DNA from: an uncultured Candidatus Melainabacteria bacterium
GTDB lineage: Bacteria; Cyanobacteriota; Vampirovibrionia; Gastranaerophilales; Gastranaerophilaceae
DNA length: 38,297 nucleotides
Direction of reading: 5' to 3'
NCBI GenBank assembly: GCA_934747335.1
Contig: CAKVGS010000019.1
Location: forward strand, 1-38,297
Shown: piece after piece, positions 1 through 6,573 of the stretch
How positions within the stretch are numbered: the stretch's first letter is position 1
Layout: each line of letters opens with the position of its first letter
The notes under the pieces: model-generated
Database searches by the model: none
What the model was told of the DNA's origin: nothing
The model's input: the letters and a program-made list of their open reading frames with translations, nothing else
Translations under genes and position numbers: made by a program

Positions 1-38
1 GATATATACTTCTTACACTAACATTATTGCAACATTAC

Positions 39-71
39 ATAACAAAAGTAAACTCTTTTGTTATATTTTTT
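39..71 (+). terminator. Rho-independent terminator of an upstream gene
   Basis: A 10-bp stem (39-48 pairing with 55-64, loop TAAACT) is followed directly by a run of seven T at 65-71. It would end a plus-strand gene lying left of the window. Positions 1-38 hold nothing recognisable. Confidence 0.6.
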
Positions 72-177
72 TACAAATCTTTATATAAGTTTAAATATCT
101 TAATGAATTAATGCCTGTTGGTGTAAAACGCGACTTCTTTTGTAAAAAGTAGGTTGCAATTTTTTACCATTAACATT

Positions 178-206
178 TTTACAAATTCTATTTTTTATGC
201 TTTAAT
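178..206 (+). promoter_or_regulatory. Candidate promoter for the M16-like gene
   Basis: TTTACA at 178-183 and TTTAAT at 201-206 are 17 bases apart, with TGC just before the -10. The ATG at 213 lies only 6 bases after the -10 and no Shine-Dalgarno sequence is visible, so the transcript could be leaderless. Judged by eye from consensus only. Confidence 0.4.
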
Positions 207-212
207 AACGTT

Positions 213-1409
213 ATGAAAGAATTTGAATTAACTAATAAGATAAGAGCTTGTTTTAAAAAGAATGAAAATACTCCGAGAGTTGCATTAACTCTTAATTTTA
301 CAATCACAAACGCTGAAAAAAATGCGGGCGAATACACAATGATGAATCGCCTTCTTATGAAGGGAACCAAAAAATACAGCTCTGAAGAACTTTCTTCTAT
401 TTTGGATGAAAACGCAATTGAATTAAGCTCTGAAATGAAGTCTGATTATTTAAGATTCAGATTTGTTTGTTTAAACGAAGATTTTGAACTTGCATTATCT
501 ATTTTGCAAGATATTATATTGAATACAACTTTTCAAGAATTTGAAAAAGAAAAACAAATGCTAAAAGGCGAACTTATGGCAGAATTGGATTCTGCTAAAG
601 TTAAAGTGTCTGATTTGTTTACAAAAACTATCTATAAAAACCATTTTTACGGAAATAGTTATACAAAAATTCTTGATGAAATTGACAACGTAAAACAAGA
701 AGATGTAATCAATTCTTACAAACAAATTTTAAATAACAGCAGAAAAACATTGGCTCTTGTCGGTGATGTAGATGAAAAACTTGTAGAAAAATATTTAGGC
801 AAACTTCCTGCATCAATTGAAATAGAATCTGAAATTCCGACTCCGAAAGCTTTATCACAAGAATACAGCGAAATAATTAAACCTGACGCTAATCAAGCAC
901 AAATTTTGCAAGGATGGCGCGTTCCAACAATCGGGGACAAGGATTATCCTGCGATTATGTTATTAAATGTAATTCTAGGTGCCAGCGGACTTTCTTCAAG
1001 ATTATTTTTGGAGTTAAGAGAGAAAAAAGGCTTAGCATACACAGTAAGAACAGCCTATGAAACGCACAAAAAATCAGCAGTGTTCAGTATTTATATAGGA
1101 ACTGAACCCGGCAACATTGAAACTTCTATCAACGGATTCAAAGAAGAAATCGAAAAGATTAAAAATATTCCTGTCGGCGAAGAAGAGTTGCATAACGCTA
1201 AGAACAATTTAATCGGTAAACAACAATTTATTAGCGAAACTAACGCTCAACAAGCAAATATGATGGCGTATTATTCAATTATGGGTAAACCTTTTGAATA
1301 CCAAAAAGAAGTTATTGCACAATTGAAAGCTGTTACAAGCGAACAATTGCAAGAGTGCGCTAATAAGTATTTCACCGACGATTACGTATTATCAATTATA
1401 AAACCATAA
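213..1409 (+). CDS. M16 family peptidase-like protein, probably inactive subunit
   Basis: 398 residues, with the two-lobe layout of one M16 (pitrilysin/mitochondrial processing peptidase) unit. The N-terminal lobe keeps the MKGT segment that follows the catalytic helix. The C-terminal lobe (about 225-398) has the typical GLSSRLFLELREKKGLAYTV stretch with its Arg/Tyr. Where the zinc motif HxxEH should stand, residues 42-46 read TMMNR, so all metal ligands are gone. In M16 families such proteins often pair with an active partner and help bind substrate; a partner could lie just upstream but is outside the window. The first ATG was chosen because the N-terminus already matches the family; there is no Shine-Dalgarno sequence. 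The stop overlaps the ribosome binding site of the next gene, suggesting one transcript. Confidence 0.85.
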   Translation: MKEFELTNKIRACFKKNENTPRVALTLNFTITNAEKNAGEYTMMNRLLMKGTKKYSSEELSSILDENAIELSSEMKSDYLRFRFVCLNEDFELALSILQDIILNTTFQEFEKEKQMLKGELMAELDSAKVKVSDLFTKTIYKNHFYGNSYTKILDEIDNVKQEDVINSYKQILNNSRKTLALVGDVDEKLVEKYLGKLPASIEIESEIPTPKALSQEYSEIIKPDANQAQILQGWRVPTIGDKDYPAIMLLNVILGASGLSSRLFLELREKKGLAYTVRTAYETHKKSAVFSIYIGTEPGNIETSINGFKEEIEKIKNIPVGEEELHNAKNNLIGKQQFISETNAQQANMMAYYSIMGKPFEYQKEVIAQLKAVTSEQLQECANKYFTDDYVLSIIKP

Positions 1410-1419
1410 GGGATTGAAG

Positions 1420-2025
1420 ATGGTTAAAACAGCGCAAGGTAACTCAATCAATCTTTTTATGAACAAAGAACATAATTCAGTTCTTGTGTTGGGTTGCATG
1501 CACGGTGATGAGCCTCAAGGCGAGCATTTGATTAATGAATATATTAAATCAAATACTGATACAAAACTAATGTTTGTGCCTTGTGTAAATCCTGACGGAG
1601 TTAAGGCAAAAACAAGAGTAAATTCTAACGGAGTTGATATAAACAGAAATTTCCCGACAAAGAATTGGGAATTAACCGAGAAAAACGAATTTTTCGGTGG
1701 AAATATTCCTGCTAGCGAAATTGAAACAAAGTTTTTGGTTGAAATTATTGAAAAATATAAACCGAAATTTATTTTAACTTTACACGCGCCATATAAAGTC
1801 GTAAACTACGATGGTGACGCGCTAGAGCTTGCAGAAAAGATTTCTGAAATTATTAACTATCCTGTCGAGTCATCTATCGGATATCCTACTCCAGGGAGTT
1901 TCGGAACTTGGGCGGGAATAGAAAAAAATATTCCTACAATAACTTTAGAATTGGATGAAGAAATTGATGTAAAAGAGCTTGAAAAACCAATGTTTGAGAT
2001 TTTTGAAATGTTAGAAAAATTATAA
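1420..2025 (+). CDS. M14-type zinc carboxypeptidase / deacylase
   Basis: A 201-residue single-domain protein of the M14/succinylglutamate desuccinylase-like fold. Visible motifs are HGDE (first zinc pair, His and Glu), NPDG, a DINRNFP segment with the substrate-binding Asn-Arg, a later LHAP that supplies the third zinc ligand, and ITLELDEE with the likely catalytic Glu. The closest functional type is murein-peptide amidase/gamma-D-glutamyl carboxypeptidase (MpaA-like), which would trim peptidoglycan peptides; substrate is inferred, not shown. No signal peptide, so it is probably cytoplasmic. The ATG at 1420 is preferred over TTG at 1414 because AAGGGA at 1408-1413 is 6 bases before it. It follows the M16-like gene by 10 bases. 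Confidence 0.8.
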   Translation: MVKTAQGNSINLFMNKEHNSVLVLGCMHGDEPQGEHLINEYIKSNTDTKLMFVPCVNPDGVKAKTRVNSNGVDINRNFPTKNWELTEKNEFFGGNIPASEIETKFLVEIIEKYKPKFILTLHAPYKVVNYDGDALELAEKISEIINYPVESSIGYPTPGSFGTWAGIEKNIPTITLELDEEIDVKELEKPMFEIFEMLEKL

Positions 2026-2048
2026 CGGAATATGGGGAAATAAGCCCC

Positions 2049-2112
2049 CACCCTAACCCTCCCCCGAGGAGAGGGGACACGCGGTAAATGTAGGTTGGGC
2101 TTTCAGCCCAAC
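2049..2112. repeat. Two dispersed palindromic repeats
   Basis: Fills the gap before uppS. 2049-2075 is a C-rich/G-rich imperfect hairpin of the CCCTCTCC/GGAGAGGG family that recurs at 14859, 19928, 22505, 28064, 33660, 34257 and 34694. 2094-2112 is GTTGGGCT-TTC-AGCCCAAC, an inverted copy of the GTTGGGCA/TGCCCAAC hairpin at 20143, 28195 and 36963. Confidence 0.75.
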
Positions 2113-2130
2113 AAAACTTAGGAAATAAAA

Positions 2131-2838
2131 ATGGAAGATATAAAAAAGATTGTTGAAGAATGTGATTTAAAACACGTAGCTATAATTATGGACGGTAACA
2201 GACGCTGGGCAAAAGAAAGAAATTTGCCGTCGGCTTTCGGGCATAAAAAAGGCGTTGATGCACTAAAAGCAACAATGCGTGCCTGCGATGATTTTGGTAT
2301 AAAATACCTGACTGTTTATGCGTTTTCTACTGAAAATTGGAACAGAAAGCCTGAAGAAGTTAATTTCCTGATGGATTTATTGGGACAAACTCTTAAAAAC
2401 GAATTAAAAGAAATGCATGAAAATAATGTTGTGATTTCTTTTATCGGAGATACAACAAAATTAAGTGCTAAATTACAGGAAATTTTAAATCATTCTGTTG
2501 AAACAACAAAAAATAATACGGGCGTTAATTTACAAATCGCGTTTAATTACGGTTCTCGTGATGAAATTGTACATGCTGTGCGTGAAATAGTTGCATCAGG
2601 CGAAACGGAAGATATAACGGAAGAAACAATTTCTAAACATTTGTATACTGCAAATATTCCTGATCCTGATTTATTAATCAGAACCGGCGGTGAAATGAGA
2701 GTTTCAAATTATTTATTGTGGCAGATTGCTTATTCAGAGTTCATCGTGCTTCAAAAATTTTGGCCTGAATTTGATAAACAAGCTCTTGCTGATTGTGTGA
2801 TTGAATATAAACGCAGAAACCGCAGATTTGGTGCGTAA
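2131..2838 (+). CDS. uppS: Undecaprenyl diphosphate synthase (cis-prenyltransferase)
   Basis: 235 residues, normal length for UppS. It condenses isopentenyl diphosphate onto farnesyl diphosphate to make the C55 lipid carrier for peptidoglycan and surface polysaccharide. Family signatures are all present: IIMDGNRRWA with the catalytic Asp near the N-terminus, FGHKKG, TVYAFSTENW, LQIAFNYGSRDEI, and the C-terminal PDPDLLIRTGGE...SNYLLWQIAYSE block with the Arg residues that bind the IPP diphosphate. The ATG has AGGAAA 8 bases upstream. It supplies the carrier used by the WecA-type enzyme encoded at 35804-36883. Same strand as its neighbours; the repeat-filled gap before it is 105 bases. Confidence 0.95.
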   Translation: MEDIKKIVEECDLKHVAIIMDGNRRWAKERNLPSAFGHKKGVDALKATMRACDDFGIKYLTVYAFSTENWNRKPEEVNFLMDLLGQTLKNELKEMHENNVVISFIGDTTKLSAKLQEILNHSVETTKNNTGVNLQIAFNYGSRDEIVHAVREIVASGETEDITEETISKHLYTANIPDPDLLIRTGGEMRVSNYLLWQIAYSEFIVLQKFWPEFDKQALADCVIEYKRRNRRFGA

Positions 2839-2867
2839 TAGAAACTTTAAGATTTTAAATTTTATAG

Positions 2868-2873
2868 TATAAT
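2868..2873 (+). promoter_or_regulatory. Possible -10 element in front of the MATE gene
   Basis: A perfect TATAAT ends 9 bases before the ATG at 2883. There is no good -35 and no Shine-Dalgarno sequence. If used, transcription would start almost at the start codon (leaderless). Confidence 0.35.
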
Positions 2874-2882
2874 AGTCATATT

Positions 2883-4184
2883 ATGCTAGTTAGAAATTTT
2901 TATATTAAGGATATTTTAAATATCGCTTTTCCGATTATGCTTGGAAACCTCGGTTTTATCTTAATCGGTGTTGGCGACGTAATCGTAGCAGGCAGACATT
3001 CAACTGAAACGCTTGCCTCTGTTAGTATTGCAAATGCTATTATTAACTGCATTGTAATGATTGGCATTGGAATAATTAGCAGCCTTTCTGCAATTTTATC
3101 CAATTACAGGGGTGCAGGTAAAAGTGCAGAAAGATATTTTTATCCTGCTTTAAAATTTACAACAATTGCTTCTATTATTATTTCTTTTGCAGTTATGGCA
3201 TTTATTCCTATAATTGATAAATTAGGTTTTGAACCACATTTGGCGCAACTTGTAAAAGATTATTTTTGGATAATTTCGTTTTCAATTTTTGGCGCATATT
3301 TGCATTGTATGTCGAAAGAATACTTGCAAGCTTTCGAAATAGTTGTTTTTCCAAATGTATTAACCGTTATTTGTATATTTGTAAATTTAATTTTAAACAT
3401 TATTTTTGCGTTTGGTTACGGTCCGATACCCGAAATGGGAACAAAAGGTTTAGCGTTATCTACGCTTATTACAAGATATTTAATGGGTGGAATTCTTTTT
3501 TGGTACTGTTTCCACAAAACTAACATTCAACATTATAAAGATAAAGAATTCTATAAAGATTTATTGAAAGTCGGAACGCCATCATCTTTAGCTGTTGTTA
3601 TAGAATTTATAGGCTTTAACGCTACAACTGTTATTTTAGGTAGAATTTCAGGAATTTATGCGGCAGCGCAAAACATTGTTTGCACATTAACTACGGTTTC
3701 GTTCATGATTCCATTTGCTATATCTAACGCAACAGCTGTTAAAGTCGGCTTTGCAAACGGGGCAAAATATTATAAATCTCTTAAAACTTACGCGTTCACA
3801 GGAATTACAATGGCAGTAGCTTTTATGGCTTGTTCTGCTATTGTAGTCGGTACATTTCCAAAATTCTTGGTAAGTTTATTTACAAAAGACCAAGAACTTA
3901 TAAATGTTTGTATACCAATTGTTTTTGCACTTTGTTTCTTCCAAGTTTTCGACGGTTTACAAGTTGCTCTTGCAGGTATTTTCAGAGGCTTAAAACAAAC
4001 AGGTATTGTTATGATTTCGAATTTCATTGGCTATTGGCTTGTATCAATCCCATTGGGCTGTTTATTGGCATTTAAATATAAAATGGATTTATTAGGATTT
4101 TGGTATGGTTTAGTTTGCGCAGCAGTTGTTTTATGTTCTATAATGTTTACAACAATGTTAATAAAATTCAAAAAAATGAACTGA
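2883..4184 (+). CDS. MATE family efflux transporter
   Basis: 433 residues, almost entirely hydrophobic, about 12 predicted membrane segments in two similar halves. The N-terminal FPIMLGNLGFILIGVGDVIVAGR stretch and the later half-repeat (GTPSSLAVVIEFIGFN...GRISGIYAAAQNI, and GIFRGLKQTG) are typical of the MATE branch of the MOP superfamily, which includes NorM and DinF-like cation/drug antiporters. It would export cationic or organic compounds in exchange for Na+ or H+; the substrate cannot be told from sequence. It lies 44 bases after uppS and 12 before rsmE, so it probably shares that transcript, with an optional internal promoter. The ATG at 2883 gives the family-typical N-terminus although it has no clear ribosome binding site. 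Confidence 0.85.
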   Translation: MLVRNFYIKDILNIAFPIMLGNLGFILIGVGDVIVAGRHSTETLASVSIANAIINCIVMIGIGIISSLSAILSNYRGAGKSAERYFYPALKFTTIASIIISFAVMAFIPIIDKLGFEPHLAQLVKDYFWIISFSIFGAYLHCMSKEYLQAFEIVVFPNVLTVICIFVNLILNIIFAFGYGPIPEMGTKGLALSTLITRYLMGGILFWYCFHKTNIQHYKDKEFYKDLLKVGTPSSLAVVIEFIGFNATTVILGRISGIYAAAQNIVCTLTTVSFMIPFAISNATAVKVGFANGAKYYKSLKTYAFTGITMAVAFMACSAIVVGTFPKFLVSLFTKDQELINVCIPIVFALCFFQVFDGLQVALAGIFRGLKQTGIVMISNFIGYWLVSIPLGCLLAFKYKMDLLGFWYGLVCAAVVLCSIMFTTMLIKFKKMN

Positions 4185-4196
4185 TAAGGATTTTAT

Positions 4197-4916
4197 ATGC
4201 CACATTTTTTTATTGATTCAAATAATAAAACAGATAATAAAATTGTAATTTCTGATGCTGACAATTACCGCCATATCGCACGCTCTTTGCGCGCCAGATG
4301 CGGAGAAAAGCTGTTATTAATTGATGAAAATCAAATTCAATACGAAACAAAAATTTCTGAAATTAATTCAAAAGAAGTTATTTGTGAGATAGAAAAATCA
4401 TATTTATCAAAGCGAGATTTAGAATTTGATTTGTATTTGGCACAATCGCCTTTGAGAAGTGATGCTCAATTAACAGTAATGGAAAAGGCGACCGAGCTCG
4501 GCGTGCGCGGAGTTTATCCTGTTTTTACAGACAATTGCGCATTAAGAGTAAATAAACAAGAAAAGTGGCAAAAGGTTATGTTTGAGGCTTCAAAACAATG
4601 TGAGCGTGCAAAAATTCCAACTTGTTTTGCACCGACTACATTTGAAGAAATTCTGCAAAAAGATTTTGATAAAATAATTGTTTTGGCCGAACGCTCTACT
4701 GAAAAAAGCTTAAAACAATACTTAAGTGAAAATCCGACAAAAAAAGGTGAAAGAATTCTTGCTATAATCGGGCCTGAAGGCGGTTTTTCACAAAAAGAAT
4801 TTGATTTTTTCAAAAGTAAAAATCTACCTTTAATAAGTTTGGGTGATTTAATTTTAAAAGCTGAAACAGCTGTAATTGTGACGCTTGGAGATATCGTTTA
4901 TGAATATCAGGGATGA
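4197..4916 (+). CDS. rsmE: 16S rRNA m3U1498 methyltransferase
   Basis: 239 residues, the usual size for RsmE, a SPOUT-class enzyme that methylates N3 of U1498 in 16S rRNA using S-adenosylmethionine. The N-terminal PUA-like domain (about 1-70) includes HIARSLRARCGE. The SPOUT domain shows MEKATELGVRGVYPV, the EASKQCERAKIP segment, and the knot that binds the cofactor: AIIGPEGGFSQKEFDFF followed by ISLGDLILKAETA. The ATG has AAGGA 8 bases upstream. Its last 17 bases overlap the start of cca, so the two are probably translationally coupled. Confidence 0.93.
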   Translation: MPHFFIDSNNKTDNKIVISDADNYRHIARSLRARCGEKLLLIDENQIQYETKISEINSKEVICEIEKSYLSKRDLEFDLYLAQSPLRSDAQLTVMEKATELGVRGVYPVFTDNCALRVNKQEKWQKVMFEASKQCERAKIPTCFAPTTFEEILQKDFDKIIVLAERSTEKSLKQYLSENPTKKGERILAIIGPEGGFSQKEFDFFKSKNLPLISLGDLILKAETAVIVTLGDIVYEYQG

Positions 4917-6264
4917 TTTTGTTTTAAAAGAAATAAACGAAGGCTACCTTGTCGGCGGTTCTATTAGAGATTTGTTTACAAAAAATTGTGTTTTCTGCGA
5001 TAGAGATATAAGCATTAAAGGTGCTGAAAATTTTGCAAGAAAAATCGCTAATAAATGGGATGGAACGTTTATTGAACTGGATAATGAAAACAAGATTTAC
5101 AGAGTTGTTTTGCCTGACAAAATCAATTTCCTTGATATTTCTGAATTACAAGGAAATACTATTGAAGAAGATTTGAAAAGGCGCGATTTCACAATAAACG
5201 CAATTGCTTATGATTTAGCCAATGACAAATTTATCGATGTTACTGGCGGCTTAAAAGATTTAAAAAACAAAGTTTTACGACATATTGATGATAAGAATTT
5301 CGAAGATGACCCGCTAAGAATATTAAGAGCGTTTAGATTTTATGCCGTAACCGGTTTTAAAATGACAATAGAGCTTGAAAACGCATTAAAAAAATATATG
5401 CCTATGGCTCTAAACCCTGCCAAAGAAAGAATTAATTATGAAATAATGAAACTTTTTGGTGGAAATTTCGCGTCTGGCGCGTTGTTAAAAATGGATGAAT
5501 TTGGACTGTTAGAAAAAATATTCCCTTGCGTAACAGAAATGAAAAAAGTTACACCAAATACTCATCATCATTTGGATTTATTTCACCATGTTGTAGAAAC
5601 TGTTAGACAAATTGAAATTTTGTACAATGAAATTTCAGGCTTTGAAAAAGAGCATTTGGATGCGATTGATTTTGGGGGATTTCCTCGCATAAATCATTTA
5701 AAACTTGCAGGATTTTTGCATGATATCGGTAAATTTTCAACTTGGACAATAGAAGAAGGCGGACGACATCGTTTTATTAAACATGATGATGTCGGTTCTA
5801 AAATGGTATTACCATTACTTAGAGATTTGAAATTTTCTAAAAAACAAATCGAATACATATCTTGTATGATTAAAAATCATATTTACCCTTCAAATGTAAT
5901 AGTTGCGCCAAGTTTGAATGACAAAGTAATGATGCGCTATGTTCGCAAAATGGGTGATAATGTTATTGATAACATTATTCTAGCTAAAGCCGACCGTTTA
6001 TCAGCCAAAGGCGTTGATATAACGGAAGAAATCGTGTACGCGAATATCAGCGGATTAGAAAAGCTTTTGGATTTTTATTTAAGCAAAAAAGACTCTCTTG
6101 CCCCGTTACCTAAACTTATTGACGGGCGAGAAATTATGGAGATTTTAAATATAAAACCATCGCCAAAATTGGGTGAAATAATTAATGCAATAAATGAAGC
6201 CCAATTAAATGGCGATATTTCGACTCATGAAGATGCTGTAAAAATGGTTTTAGATATTAGCTAA
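4900..6264 (+). CDS. cca: tRNA nucleotidyltransferase (CCA-adding) with HD domain
   Basis: 454 residues from the ATG at 4900 (GGAG 9 bases upstream), preferred over a TTG at 4885. It adds or repairs the 3' CCA of tRNAs. The class II nucleotidyltransferase head shows YLVGGSIRD, then FCDRDIS with two metal-binding Asp, then RRDFTINAIAYD and the DDPLRILRAFRF signature. The C-terminal half carries an HD phosphohydrolase-like domain: HLDLFHHVVET, LAGFLHDIGK, RFIKHDDVGS and MIKNHIYPSN. This matches the cyanobacterial/Firmicute long form. The single tRNA in the window (19704-19790) has no encoded CCA, which fits a need for this enzyme. A poly(A) polymerase function is less likely. Last gene of the first plus-strand run. 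Confidence 0.9.
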   Translation: MNIRDDFVLKEINEGYLVGGSIRDLFTKNCVFCDRDISIKGAENFARKIANKWDGTFIELDNENKIYRVVLPDKINFLDISELQGNTIEEDLKRRDFTINAIAYDLANDKFIDVTGGLKDLKNKVLRHIDDKNFEDDPLRILRAFRFYAVTGFKMTIELENALKKYMPMALNPAKERINYEIMKLFGGNFASGALLKMDEFGLLEKIFPCVTEMKKVTPNTHHHLDLFHHVVETVRQIEILYNEISGFEKEHLDAIDFGGFPRINHLKLAGFLHDIGKFSTWTIEEGGRHRFIKHDDVGSKMVLPLLRDLKFSKKQIEYISCMIKNHIYPSNVIVAPSLNDKVMMRYVRKMGDNVIDNIILAKADRLSAKGVDITEEIVYANISGLEKLLDFYLSKKDSLAPLPKLIDGREIMEILNIKPSPKLGEIINAINEAQLNGDISTHEDAVKMVLDIS

Positions 6265-6280
6265 TTACCTGCAATTTATA

Positions 6281-6311
6281 CAAAAAGAAAAACCCTTCAA
6301 AAGAAGGGTTT
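6281..6311. terminator. Hairpin terminator after cca
   Basis: Nine-bp stem 6290-6298/6303-6311 with an AAAA loop. The A-rich stretch is on its left side, so read on the minus strand it is a stem followed by TTTCTTTTTG, a proper intrinsic terminator. Read on the plus strand it lacks a T-run. It may serve cca and also end a minus-strand RNA. Confidence 0.6.
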
Positions 6312-6430
6312 GGAATCTTGTTTAATAATTCCTCATGTGTAGAAGGTTAGTGTGTAGGTTGTATGAAAGGTTTGTGTTATGTGTTTCGTGTTTATTTAAT
6401 GTTTATCGTTTTTATTTTCGACTTACATAT
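6283..6430 (-). ncRNA. Candidate small RNA, A/C-rich, unassigned
   Basis: This fills most of the 308-base gap 6265-6572. On the minus strand, a promoter-like pair (TTGCGC at 6459-6464, TATACT at 6437-6442, 16 apart) is followed by about 150 bases that are strongly depleted in G, and then by the terminator at 6281-6311. No open frame of useful length is present. The layout promoter - G-poor RNA - terminator supports a small RNA, but there is no family match I recognise, and the composition could be chance. Confidence 0.3.
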
Positions 6431-6544
6431 ATATAAAGTATATTTTCATTCTTGAATTGCGCAATACTCTTTATATTGTTACAAAACTTTACATAATTAT
6501 GAATGGTACCTCTTTGCTTTTCTCATAGCAATGAAATTTTATGC

Positions 6545-6573
6545 TATAATACTGGAATAAAGGGAGTATTTTA
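6545..6573 (+). promoter_or_regulatory. Extended -10 promoter and RBS of polA
   Basis: TGC-TATAAT (TATAAT at 6545-6550) is an extended -10 with no good -35. AAAGGGAG at 6559-6566 gives a strong ribosome binding site 6 bases before the ATG. The leader would be only about 15 bases. Confidence 0.55.

Noticed and set aside
3266..3523. Alternative frame inside the MATE gene
   Set aside because: Overlaps a clear transporter in another frame and has no domain or ribosome binding site.
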